From assembly GCA_025766275.1 (NCBI GenBank), contig JAFKAC010000010.1, positions 1,426,001 through 1,490,000 of the forward strand: 64,000 nt of DNA, written 5' to 3'. The notes below the pieces were generated by a model. That model did not search any database. It was given only the letters and a program-made list of their open reading frames with translations, and had not been told where the DNA came from. Positions within the stretch are counted from its first letter, which is position 1, and every line of letters starts with the position of its first letter. Of the stretch, positions 49,684 to 59,670 are shown piece by piece. Source of the stretch: Lactarius indigo (lineage: Eukaryota; Basidiomycota; Agaricomycetes; Russulales; Russulaceae). Both the position numbers and the translations under genes were made by a program.

Positions 49684-50054
49684 TGCGCTTGGAGGTGGAG
49701 GTGTTTTATCCCTTACATTCATTTATTCTTTTTTTCTTTACTCGATGTATCGATGAGTTTACGACTAGTCTACGGTAAATTAATCTGTTGTCATGGCTAA
49801 CCGTGTTCGAGTCAAGGACGCGTCGTCTTTTCCCAGCACGTGCAATCGACAGTAATGACTCTTACATAAGGCCGCAGAGGAGCTTGACCAGTCAGTCCCG
49901 CTTCGTCTCTTTTCACATACATCGTCACCCCAGGTACGCATCTCCTTCGACTAACCTAGTTATGTGCTCCTAAAAATTCGTATCCTTCCAGCAGAGAGGA
50001 AAAAGTCCATTCTATTTTCGCTATCTCGTTCGGCATATACAAATTCGAGTTGCC
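49684..50054 (+). promoter_or_regulatory. SUMO upstream region, partly duplicated at 57.4 kb
   Basis: From about 49900 to the SUMO ATG the sequence is similar to the 130 bases before the broken SUMO copy. Shared strings include cttcgtctc, caggtacg, the motif around aacctag.tatgt, and the AT-rich block g.catatacata just before the ATG. An intron within the 5' leader is possible at the shared caggtacg. Confidence 0.55.
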
Positions 50055-50603
50055 ATGTCCCAAGATCCACAAACCCAAGATGTCAAGCCCGAGAGTGGCG
50101 ACAACAACACGATCAATGTAAAAGTACGCGTATATCCAAGTAGGTGAGGGGATGTCATACTGAGCCCAGCGAACGAACAGGTGGTCTCATCATCGGGGGA
50201 AGAAGTCTTCTTCAAGATCAAACGCTCGACGAAGCTTGCTAAGCTCCAGGGTGCATATGCGAGCAAGGTCGGGAAGGACGTCGGTAGCATTCGGTGCGTT
50301 CTTCTACGCCTGTTTTAACCCCCACGCGTCTGATCGAACTGACGAAAATCTTCAACATATTAGTTTTTTGTACGACGGGGCTCGAATCAACGACGACGAT
50401 ACGCCCGCGACTTTAGATATGGAAGATAACGGCGCGTCCTGTTTCCTATGTCTCTACCCTTGTGCAATCCCGGTCTGATCGACATTTCTACACAGACACT
50501 ATCGACGTGATGGTCGAGCGTACGTCGCCTCCCTCTTTTTGCGAACCGTCTCTGATCCTCGGCCCGATTATTTCCAGAGGTTGGCGGGTGCCGGCAGCTC
50601 TGA
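50055..50603 (+). CDS. SMT3: SUMO (SMT3-type ubiquitin-like modifier)
   Basis: Five exons (50055-50123, 50181-50293, 50364-50431, 50496-50519, 50578-50603) give 99 residues, the usual length. The ubiquitin fold is clear: INVKVVSSSGEEVFFKIKRS, TKLAKLQGAYASKVGKDVGS, IRFLYDGARINDDDTPATLD and MEDNDTIDVMVEQ, then the processing site GG at 94-95, followed by a four-residue tail (CRQL) that a SUMO protease must remove. SUMO is joined to lysines of many nuclear proteins. Lys11 in VKPE fits the SUMO acceptor pattern, so poly-SUMO chains are likely. The third intron needs a GC donor. A decayed copy lies 7.5 kb downstream. All splice junctions keep frame, so this is the working gene. Confidence 0.93.
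50432..50495 (+). other. Putative GC-AG intron in the SUMO gene
   Basis: MEDN must join DTIDVMVE, which requires cutting after AACG and before GCGCGT; the acceptor is CACAG. The broken SUMO copy has GCGTGT at the same place, so the GC donor predates the duplication. Confidence 0.8.
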
Positions 50604-51721
50604 CGCCACCGACTCTCCCCGTCCCTCTCCCCGTTCTTCCTAGTACACGTACATTTGTGCCCCCAGCAGCTAATCATCTTTTCCCGCCGTCGCGCATCCT
50701 TTGTGTTGATAATCTCAGGTGTTCTTGCAATGTATCCATCCCTGTCAGCCTTGCGCTTCTTTTCTTTTCTTTTATTCTCCCGCGCAAATCGCCTCGTTGC
50801 ACGTGGGGGGTATGCGTGGACATCCCGGAAGGGCAGCGCCTTTGTTCTCCTTTTCGTGATCTACACACGGAGCGCCGTTGGGGCTGTCTTTTCTGGGACT
50901 GTTTTTGGGCGTGCTGTAGGGGTGTAGACACCTTTGTTGGTCACGAGACTCGGCCTCGTGGACCCCCTCACTCAGCGACAGTGTTCAGGAACGGGGGTCC
51001 GTTGCATGCATTTCTGTCAACCGTGGGCAATAATGTCAGGCTTTTCTTTGATGGTCATCTACTGCCTGCCAAGACAGATAGAGCCCTGTCGCACAGCCTC
51101 GAGAGATGGAGCACCGTGTGAAGACAGAACTAAAGGCCAGTGGACCCACGACCCTGCGGTCGTAGGTGCAATGCGACATGTATTAGTCCCCGTGTAAGTA
51201 ATCAAAAATTTGGCTGACTGCTCATCGATAGCTGGACTGCATGATATTGCTGATAATCATGATTCCAATTATTACGTCAGTAAGGAGCAGATCCGGTTTG
51301 CCATTACAAGTCTTCTCACAGTTCCGCTATTTGTTTGGTCTTGAAGCTTGAAGTGTAGAATGAAAACGCCGTCAGCCCGACTGACCCTCTACTGGCACGC
51401 CATGAATTGGGCCTGGCCCACAGCAAAACAGAGTGACTACTTCGGGTTGATACCTTGTCAGGGGAAATTTAATTTCCCGACACGCCTCCCAGGGCGGCTG
51501 GTCCAATTCTCATAAGATAAGGATAGAAGCACAGGTCATCGCGTTACAAGGAAAACTGGGCGTAGAAAGTGATGGTCAGTCATTGTGCAAAGCCCGTGAA
51601 ACACCGGAATAGTTTGTTTGAAATATATTGATTTGGTCTCCGGCTTCATGTGCGCTACTATAACGAACCTGCGCAGAGCCACGAAGACACATGCCTGGCG
51701 TACTAGGGGAACAGATTCTGT
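50604..51721. other. Intergenic region between SUMO and AlkB
   Basis: These are convergent 3' flanks. A T-rich tract lies near 50760-50790, and an imperfect repeat of ttgaagctt occurs near 51340, resembling one near 18235. Frames of up to 219 codons over 50.5-51.1 kb overlap the SUMO exons and show no domain. Confidence 0.45.
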
Positions 51722-52757
51722 TCAAGTCTGCGTACCGACAGCCCCACCGTCGCCCTCAGCGGGCTCTTCAGGCGCGGCGTGGGCAGCGAAATGTAGCACG
51801 TCGGATCCCTTGCCGTACGCTTCGTTCCAATCGAATTCGCTTTGGTGGTTCTCCGCGCCGAACGCCGCGAGCAGGCGCTCCGCCTCCGCACCTCCATGCA
51901 CGACAGGCCGCGTCTCGGCGCGCGTCTTTCCCGTAGCGCCCTGTCCGTAGATGCTCTGCGCGGGCGTGAGGAACGTGCCTATACGGCGGAAGGTGAGGCT
52001 GATGCGCGCGCCGCGCTCCGCGGGATCCTTCGTGCCCTCCGGCCGCTTGTCCGTATGCACGCTGTGCATCCAGCGCGCGTTGGTCTGGAGGCCCATGACG
52101 AAGAGCGAGTTGTGCGGCAGCGGCACGCGCTGCGTGCGCCGCTGCGGCGCGTCCCCGTCGAGCAGGGAGTCCTTCTTCGTCTTGAGGGTCATGGTGCGCC
52201 GCGCGCCGAGCGAGAGGTTCACGATGCGCGAGCCGCGCACGACGTCGATCGTCTTGTCCGAGTGCTCTGAGATGTAGTCGGCGCCGGTGCGGTAGAGCTG
52301 TATGAGCACGTGGTTGACTGGGTGTTGAAGCGCGCGCTCGACGTGCGCGCGGATCCGAGACACGGTCGGCGAGAAGGGGCGCAGTGGGGGCGATTCGTCG
52401 GCTGGGTGGCGGTAGATTGGGTAGCTGCGCATACAGAGTTGGTCAGTGGGCAGGATGGGCACAGCTTGGGGAGGATGGGCACTCACTTGCCATCCGCATC
52501 GATCTCGCCCTCTACTGCTACCAGACGCGGCACTTCGCCGCCTGCCTAGCTGTTCAGGTACTATTGGGTGCGTGGAGAGGCAGCGCACCTCGGTGGTGCA
52601 TCACATTCCATGCCACTTCCTTCCTTAGGTTCTCGAATGCAACGTCGGCGAGCTCTGGTGGAAGGACGTCCTCGACCAGATGGGTGTCACCCTCCCCGAT
52701 CCAGTCGCCTGCGCCCAAGACCGGTACGACTACCTTCGAACTATGAAGCGAGGACAT
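51722..52757 (-). CDS. AlkB-family 2-oxoglutarate/Fe(II) dioxygenase
   Basis: Three exons (52757-52589, 52541-52487, 52424-51722) give 308 residues. The double-stranded beta-helix core is clear: NHVLIQLYRTGADYISEHSD carries the iron-binding HxD, RGSRIVNLSLGARRTMTLK follows, the distal histidine is in NARWMHSVHTDKR, and RISLTFRRIGTFL holds the 2-oxoglutarate-binding arginines. AlkB proteins remove alkyl groups from DNA or RNA bases, or act on proteins; the substrate class here is not clear. The N-terminal part (WIGEGDTHLVEDVLPPELAD) is typical of the fungal members. In-frame ATGs at 52787 and 52805 are alternative starts. The last 50 residues are Ala/Glu-rich. Beside it lie decayed copies of another DNA-repair gene. 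Confidence 0.88.
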
Positions 52758-53309
52758 CGCGAGAAGGCTGGTGGATGCATCGGTCATACTGCGTACGCGA
52801 CGCAATGATGGCCGTTGTTAACGAGGTGCCGTGTGATAATTACGTGAATGGGATCACCAGTTTGTACAGTGCAGACAGGCCGGTGGCAATACGGTACTTC
52901 AGTTACCCTCATGGCCCAGTGGAAACAACAGACAGCGGACTTCTTGACGTGCAGCTGCGTGCCAAGCCTTTTGCAACAGCCTGAGGGGATGTATGGTATG
53001 CTTGAACATAGTACCTCGACTGACGTGGTATCCGAGTCATGGCCTTCTGTAAATTTGGTCGATCCTTTGAGTGTGCGGCGTAAATAACGACATCTTCCTG
53101 GCCTTGGCGCTCTACCACTGGCACCTCAACTAGTAGTCGACTGCCTCTAGTACACATGCTACCTCGAGTCGGTCGATAATACGATACACCGCATTCTGCT
53201 CATTTGTGTCTCGTCCCAGTCTCGTCCTCCGGGTCTTACTCTTACGCATTCCGCTAATCCCTATCTCAGTCTGAACACTAATATTCCATTAGAGGGCCGA
53301 TAAGAGTGT
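52758..53309. other. Upstream of AlkB
   Basis: This is the promoter side of the AlkB gene followed by sequence without any recognised feature. Confidence 0.45.
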
Positions 53310-53740
53310 ACCTACTCGACGAACATCACCACCGTCCTAGCCTAGTTGTAAGTAGCCTCCCACCACATCCCAGCACTACAAACGTCTCACATACACGTGC
53401 ACGTGTGGATCAGACAAGGCAGGCTGGTACCTCACAGGCCTCACAGCCAGCAAACATTCCAAACACTGCCCGCGCAAGCTGATCCGAGTCCGCAAGTGCA
53501 TGAACAGAAATTGAACCCCAGGTGCGCTTCTATGCATGGCGCTCACGAGCATCCTGTGCGTGAACAAGACACTCTGAGACCCTCCGTGGGCAATTTGGTG
53601 TTTTTCTACCTGCTCCCTTCTCCCGCCTCTCTCATCTGACAGGCAAGCTGACAGGGCCGTGACGTTTGGAGGACAGAATTTCGCAGAGATCGCACAGCTC
53701 CTGGCCCTGGCTTTCTCCTTCCAAGAGGCAAAAGGTCACC
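53310..53740 (+). pseudogene. ERCC1/RAD10 fragment, copy 1
   Basis: This is a decayed 3' part of the nucleotide-excision-repair gene ERCC1 (RAD10), partner of the XPF nuclease. Visible pieces in order: TNITTVLA followed by a stop where Trp is expected, DKAGWYLTG, an in-frame TGA, ALTSILCVNKT, then in another frame TLRPSVGN, and NFAEIAQL from the helix-hairpin-helix part. Several stops and frame shifts rule out a product. The same pieces recur in copy 2 about 1.4 kb downstream, so the locus has been duplicated. No intact copy is in the window. Confidence 0.65.
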
Positions 53741-54699
53741 ACTTTTGACTACGTATTAGAGCGGCCCTTACACATGGATTGGCTGGCAACGCGCTCACCG
53801 CTGCATCTACATCTGTGAAAAGTGCGATCTCTGCGCCTTCTGTGGCCGCGCGGCCCAGTGATAGCGGCAGCGAAAACGGACCAATGGGTGCAAACGCGGT
53901 AGGGGACATCGAACTCGACCTGAACTCCCCCCTCTCCTGGTGCACGGCGATGCGCCATCCAGGTTACTCCCGAGTTCCTCTTTCCCACCTGATTCGATTC
54001 CACGTGAGTCGTGAAACACATATCCCCTATGATTGGCGAACACAAGTTCATCGTCGATCGAGTGTTCGCCTCGTTGGCTCCATGCTTAGAGGCAGTCGAA
54101 GAGAAGTACTAGTGTTACTGACATCCATAGACGGGTCAAGCTTAAACGTACCTCTCTGTTCCCCGGTAAATAATGGAGCTGTCCGTTGTATCGCATATTC
54201 GTTGCAGGATAGATGTCTTCCCTGCATTTGCTCTTCCTATAATAAGGACTCGGAACTGGATGTTTGGAAGAGGTGGTTGTGCAGTCGGGAAGGCCAAGAG
54301 TGGCAGATCGATTGATGGTTACCGACTTACCGCTGTTCACCTTCCTTATTTGATCCTGACCGGCCCCACGTGACTCCCGCCTACCCCAGGTCGATAGAGC
54401 GACTGGTATTCCTGTTCCTTAGGTTTCTCCGTTCTTGCCTATTGTCCCATGGTTTCCCACCTCAGCCTGCGGACTGTGTGTCACGGTCTCAACCCCACCA
54501 GTGTATAGAACTTCTGGCCAGACCTACATCCTCCACCTTTTTCTCCTCGGGCCTCGAGGCCTCATGCAAGCCTCGTTCATTATGCGTTATATGTCACGTT
54601 GTGCGTCGCGTCCCCATTATTATCACGCGTCCCACTTATCCCGCTCCGAGTCTCCAGTCGGGGAACACCGAGACTCTGTTTGAGAGTTGAGTCGACGGC
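53741..54699. other. Spacer between the two ERCC1 fragments
   Basis: An open frame at 53779-54315 (178 codons, plus strand) has a readable N-terminal half but no domain I know. The rest has nothing recognisable. It may belong to earlier exons of the second ERCC1 copy. Confidence 0.35.
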
Positions 54700-55115
54700 A
54701 GTCTGTCTGCTCAACATCATCACCACCATCGTGACCTCATCAGAGCAGCCTCTCACCAAACGATAGAATCACATACCCGCACTATAATCCTCGTATGCAC
54801 CCGTGCGAAGCAGACGAAGCGGGTCAGTACCTCACAGCCTACAAACAGCTTCGCCTAACGACGCTGATCGAATGCTGATCTGCGAGCCCGGGGACTCATC
54901 ACACGGCGCTCACCCGCGCGTCAACAGGACGGACGTCGAGACCCTTCATCCGTCATTTGGTGTTGCGTCCATCTGCCCCGCCTTTCTTCTGACAGGGCAG
55001 GTCGGGCACAGAGCTCGCGAAGATCGCACAGGCAGATGCGGCGCAACTCGCGCACCTCCCCGGATTCAGCCTGAAAAAGGTCGTTGGGCTGAAGGACGCG
55101 TTCTAATTGCGCTCC
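54700..55115 (+). pseudogene. ERCC1/RAD10 fragment, copy 2
   Basis: This second decayed copy is better preserved: LNIITTIVT, then ADEAGQYLTAYKQL, RVNRTDVETLHPSFG, and after an intron with its acceptor intact, KIAQADAAQLAHLPGFSLKK followed by VVGLKDAF and a stop. The last part is the helix-hairpin-helix domain that binds XPF. Between the exons about 30 codons expected in this family are missing or scrambled, and frames do not join. It shares its order of motifs with copy 1. Confidence 0.7.
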
Positions 55116-55189
55116 TAGTCCCTCGGACCGCGTATCTACGTCTGCGTCTGCTACCCACCCCGCCATTCCCAGCTTTGTCCACAAGCACT

Positions 55190-55660
55190 GAAACCACCAC
55201 AGCACGCCAGCCGTCTGCTTGCTAAGTCTGGATACGACGTCGCTTTGATCGCGAGAAATAGAGCGATAAACTCTACAAGTCCGCAGCCGAGCTAAAGACA
55301 GCGGAAATTGACTTCATCTCTCATTTTACCTTATCTTGTTCTTACTTACGTTGCCTAAGGCAGCGGCGTTCCCAATACTATAAACTGACTTATAACTATA
55401 AAGAAGTTCAACCTGCCTTCAACGCGATGCGTGTAACTTATACTGACCGCACGCCAACATCTGCACCGTGCTGATCCACCCTTTGGAAGCCGTTCCTGCG
55501 AATCATCGAAGACGAAATCGATCATGTCGCGGACGCACACATCAAAGCCGCATTGGCGTTCTCTCGCGAGGCGATCACCACATTTTAGGGCCAAGTCTTC
55601 GACGAGCGTTTCGTATCATGCGTAGGCTTCAGTGCCCTGCTACCATGCCAAACTTAACCA
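55190..55660 (+). pseudogene. Short-chain dehydrogenase/reductase fragment
   Basis: Pieces of an SDR-family oxidoreductase appear in order but in different frames: LAKSGYDVALIARN (second strand of the Rossmann fold), KSAAELKTAEIDFIS, KEVQPAFNAMRVTY, and PFLRIIEDEIDHVADAHIKA followed by ALAFSREAITTF and an in-frame TAG. The N-terminal glycine motif, the active-site YxxxK and the C-terminus are missing. The fragment follows directly after ERCC1 copy 2. Confidence 0.65.
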
Positions 55661-57396
55661 GCTGACCGCCTCGACACTCAAACCTCAAACACTGGAGCAA
55701 GGAGGACAAGGATCATACAGTGCTCGAAAAAAAAAAAAACATGACGCTTGATCGGTGTGGTCTAAGAATAGATACACTTCCACGGTTATGAACCTCACAT
55801 ACTCCCCCCCACTTCTTCCATCACAACTTCTTGCGGGCTGATTCAATAGGATGCGTGGTTTAGGGGGTTACCACGATAAGAATGACGAAGGTGATGATAG
55901 TATAGAAAGAATATCGTGATGCCATGCGTAGCACCGAGTACATCTGAATAACATTTGTTGAGAAAGCCTAGTGATAGAAGCGGAGAAGCATACGGCATGA
56001 ATGGTGGTAGGGCAGCTTAGCGGAAAAGGCAATTTGGCGCATGGATTCCATCACGGTAGCTACAGTGGGAGCACCGTGATGTGATGAAGTCGATACCAGA
56101 GCCCTCGATGTCGGTCCCTTCACGGGAGGGAAGGGGGACGTTAGACACTGAGGTCTCGAGCTTGAAGTTCGCGGGCGAGGTCATGGTCGGGACAAATACA
56201 GCGACGCAGGAGACGGAACTAGAAGAGTCAAATACGGCGTGCATGGTAGTTCAGTCGATGTGAGCTAGACGCTCGGAAACTAGAGGGATAGGGTTACAGT
56301 ACCTCTCGACCCTTTTATCGTCTGGGCCTTGTGGCTGTCCCCGATATGATCCAGAAGCTGCGCCAGGCGAGGAGAGGACATGAAACCAGGTTCAAGACCA
56401 GGTCCGTCACTGGCACGTGACATCCCCCCCCCCATCATCACATGCACAACTTTTCCATTCCGTGACTCGTGCACTTGCTCGTGCATACACTTTGGATCTC
56501 TCGTATTAACTTAATATACCCCGGTTCTCGCTTTGTCTGACAGGTCCTGCAATGGCCGTGTTCCTCGATGTAGGGCTGTGACTCTCTCGGTCTCGCCATC
56601 CTCTTACTTCAAAGTAACTTGAAAGCGTTAGAGACTATCATCAAACTTCGAAGTTCGTCAAATACCTTAGCTCGGTAGAACAATTTGCGCATGCCTCTTT
56701 GGAATTTTTACTGAGGAAGCTGGACCGGTGGGCCATCAATAATCATTTGTTGTTCTTTTTCTTCTTTATTTTAATGGTGCGTAGGAAATTGGCCAGTCAG
56801 TCATGCTCGTGAGCCCTAGGTTAATGTGCTTCTGTTTCTCTGGGTTAGACCTACAAAGTGTCTTCTCAAATATCCCATCCGATGGGCTGCATATTCTTAG
56901 ATACGTGTGTGCTCGCTCCTCTTCCATGCCACCATCCGTCTTGAACTCTAATCACGAGCCTACTTGGACTCGTCCACCAACCCCAGATCGGAAATGATTC
57001 TGGGGCATCTGGGTGTATGTCCCCCTCCCGCAATCACTTTCGGCACTAACCCCTCAGCGGCCTCGTGTCATTACCGCAGCAAACAAGCGAGTTTCCTACG
57101 TGATAGGTAAGAACGGTTTTATTTCACCCACCCACAACGCCCAGCAACTGCCAAGGGATCGGTGATGAGGGCTTTACCTCGGAAATGTAGGCCCCTCGTC
57201 CTCAATCGTGAAGTACTTCGTGCTTCCGCCCAGTCTCCATGCAGTCTTTCAACTTAATTACATCTTCGCTACGTTGGTTTGCTGGGCCACGCGCCAGTCC
57301 CTTCCCCTCCGGGCGCTACATCAAACCTAAAACGGAGAACAAAGCCCTCAAAGAACATTTTGCATTGCTTAGTAACCTTCGTAAGTCACTGAATCA
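55661..57396. other. Gene-poor stretch before the broken SUMO copy
   Basis: A 12-base A run at about 55728 and short frames on both strands. A minus-strand frame of 75 codons at 56017-56244 ends in several cysteines but has no support as a gene. Nothing else is recognised. Confidence 0.4.
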
Positions 57397-58060
57397 CTTC
57401 GTCTCCACATACTGTACGTCGACACCTCAGGTACGGTTCTCCTTCAACGAACCTAGCTATGTTCCCTAAAAAGAAGAGAAAGTCCTTTTTCATTTCGTTA
57501 TTTCCCTTGGTATATACATACCATGTCCCAGGGTCTACAAATCAAACCGGCGGTCGTCGACAACAACGACATCAATGTAAAAGTGCGTGTATATCCAAGT
57601 AGGTGAGGGTGTGTCGCACTGAGCCAAGTGAATAACAGTTCGTCTCAGCTGTGGGACATGATTCATATGAAGTCTACTTCAAGACCAGACGCACGAGGAG
57701 GTTCTCCATTCTCCAGAGCGCATTGCGACTGTAGTCAAGGGGGGTGTCAATAACTTTCGGTGGGTGCTTCTACGCCTGCTTGACTTGGAAAATACCGAAC
57801 ACTCTCCACGCGCCTGATCAGACACTGACGGATATCTTTACTGTATCCAGTCTTTCGTACGACGGGACTCGAATTGATGGCCACGATACGCCCGGGTCTC
57901 TGGACATGGAAGATAACGGCGTGTGCCCTTCGTGTGTCTCTTCCTTCTTACATCCTGTTCTGATTGGCTTTCTATAGGCATATTCGACGTTATGATCTTG
58001 CAAATATCGTGCAGTATCTCGCCTCTCCTTACCCAAACCGTCTCTGATCTTCGACTCAGT
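57397..58060 (+). pseudogene. Broken SUMO duplicate with its upstream region
   Basis: From about 57397 the DNA parallels the region from 49900, including the 5' flank, the ATG (57523), the first exon (DNNDINVK at its end), the first intron (even its interior, gtatatccaagtaggtgag), the second exon (YEVYFKTRRTRRFSILQSAL) and the third (LSYDGTRIDGHDTPGSLDME). One base is missing in exon 2 after LQSA, giving a TAG at once. The last part reads FDVMILQ, and the exon coding the processing diglycine is not there, so even without the frameshift no conjugatable SUMO could be made. The intron donor GCGTGT matches the GC donor of the intact gene. Divergence is high, so the duplication is old. Confidence 0.85.
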
Positions 58061-58689
58061 GGTTAGCGTTTCAAGCCCTAACAAGCCCACTCATAGTACA
58101 GAAACATGAGAAAGCATTGTAGGAGTGCTCGGCCTTCCTATGCTGATGTTTTGATACTGGACGTCACCAATGCTTAAACCCGCTACTTATATAGTACAAA
58201 TATTGGTTTAGATGCCCTCTTCCGACTTTACATTGTTCCAATTGATTTTGTGAGGTCAAAGAGACGGTGGAATGGTGCATCGACCAAATGACCGACGACC
58301 GAAGGTGAAACGGTTGGGACGAAAAGGGGCATACGCCACCCTGGGAACCTGGGCCAAGATTCCTGCTTTCAACGACATCATGAAAGGTGGGAAAGGTACT
58401 CCAGAACGGATATTGCTGTGATGAAAAATCTCACACAGTTGAGGGCCAAGCCGCAAAGTAGGATGTAAAACCCGGGATTGTCATTACAAATAATTTCCCC
58501 CAGCAACAATGTTGAGAAAAAGTGCGTGTGATGTATTATTGCTAAATTTGTAGCGCTACATCCCCGAAAATACAGTGTCCCTCCTAAGTAATTGTACAGT
58601 ACAACAACAATAACGGGCGAAGTGAATAAATACGATAGAATTACGAAGAAAAAATCGAAAAAAAAGGAAGTCTCTTCGATGCACTGGGG
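58061..58689. other. Intergenic, nothing seen
   Basis: This lies between the SUMO relic and a minus-strand gene end. An AT-rich A-run tract at about 58640-58665 may be its 3' flank. Confidence 0.45.
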
Positions 58690-59670
58690 CTATACCTCAG
58701 GACGCGAACACTCCTTTCGTAGGCCTTTGGTGCGGCGCAGGGGCTTCGCTCTGGATCTCAGTTTCCGGCGCTTCACCTTGGGCTCTCCAGACGCCTCCGT
58801 CTCAGTCTGGACGTGAGGTTGCTCTTCGTCCGAATGGCCCGAGGGGTCATAGCCGAAAAACTCGCGGTCGGGCAGGTCGTCGGGGTGCGAGCGAAAGCCA
58901 GCGTTACGGCGCATGCGTACGCGCTGGGAGGGGGTAGGCATGGGCTCTGAAGGCGCGACGACGAACGGGTAGCGCTCCGCATCGGGGCGATCGCTGTACT
59001 GCGCGAGGGCGGAGAACTCGCGGACGTGCACGCGCTTGGCGACCTCACCCATGGAGAGCCAGCCGACTTTGATGAGCCGGAAGAGGGCCTTTCCGCTCAG
59101 CACGCCGTGGTTCTTCTCTGGGTTGCGCATGTGCCAGTCGGTCGCGATGAGGGAGGGTAGAGGGTCAAATACCTCCGGGGCCCTGCTCGCGGGCGGCTGT
59201 GGCTCGTGAGCAAAGTCGCGCACTTTGATGCCCGCCGCCTGCAGCGCACGAATGCGCTCCTCTGGCGTCGGCTCGATGTAGTCGGGGACGTCGAGGGCGA
59301 TTTCTGTGGGGGCGGGGGAGTTGAGCTCGGATGGGGTCTGGTGGGACGACGAGGGCTCGGGGGTAGTATCGATAGGGGCCAGAGTGAAAATGTGCCGCTT
59401 CCTCGCAGGAGCTGGCAGATCTACAGATGGCGAGGGTGCAGGGGTCAAATCTGAGAGCGCAGAGGAGGTCATTGGAGTAGGTTGGGAGATAATTTCTACG
59501 TGGCGACGTTTTCCTAGTAATGAGTTTGAAGATGATGGGATTATAACTGCTGGACAAGACGTGGTAGCGGTGATGGCAGCCTTGGTAGCATCAGACATGA
59601 CAACGTCTTCATCGGCAGGAGAATGTGATGGGACTAGGCCCAATGTGCTTAGCAGACGACGCAATTGCAT
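58690..59670 (-). CDS. Conserved-looking hypothetical protein, single exon
   Basis: An intact 326-residue frame with a clean ATG start. The first 150 residues are Ser/Pro-rich. Then comes a compact part with mixed charged and aromatic residues: EPTPEERIRALQAAGIKVRD, VFDPLPSLIATDWHMRNP, GKALFRLIKVGWLSMGEVAK and SQRVRMRRNAGFRSHPDDLP. The C-terminus is strongly basic (KVKRRKLRSRAKPLRRTKG), suggesting nuclear location or nucleic-acid binding. I do not recognise the family. The lack of introns is unusual here. The strand choice rests on its length, codon use and the sensible protein composition. An 82-aa and a 146-aa frame on the other strand look like shadows. Confidence 0.7.
   Translation of the reverse strand: MQLRRLLSTLGLVPSHSPADEDVVMSDATKAAITATTSCPAVIIPSSSNSLLGKRRHVEIISQPTPMTSSALSDLTPAPSPSVDLPAPARKRHIFTLAPIDTTPEPSSSHQTPSELNSPAPTEIALDVPDYIEPTPEERIRALQAAGIKVRDFAHEPQPPASRAPEVFDPLPSLIATDWHMRNPEKNHGVLSGKALFRLIKVGWLSMGEVAKRVHVREFSALAQYSDRPDAERYPFVVAPSEPMPTPSQRVRMRRNAGFRSHPDDLPDREFFGYDPSGHSDEEQPHVQTETEASGEPKVKRRKLRSRAKPLRRTKGLRKECSRPEV

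Noticed and set aside
50462..51121. 219-codon plus frame overlapping SUMO exons 4 and 5
   Set aside because: It is the SUMO exon 4 frame read through its intron and 3' flank; the continuation has no domain.
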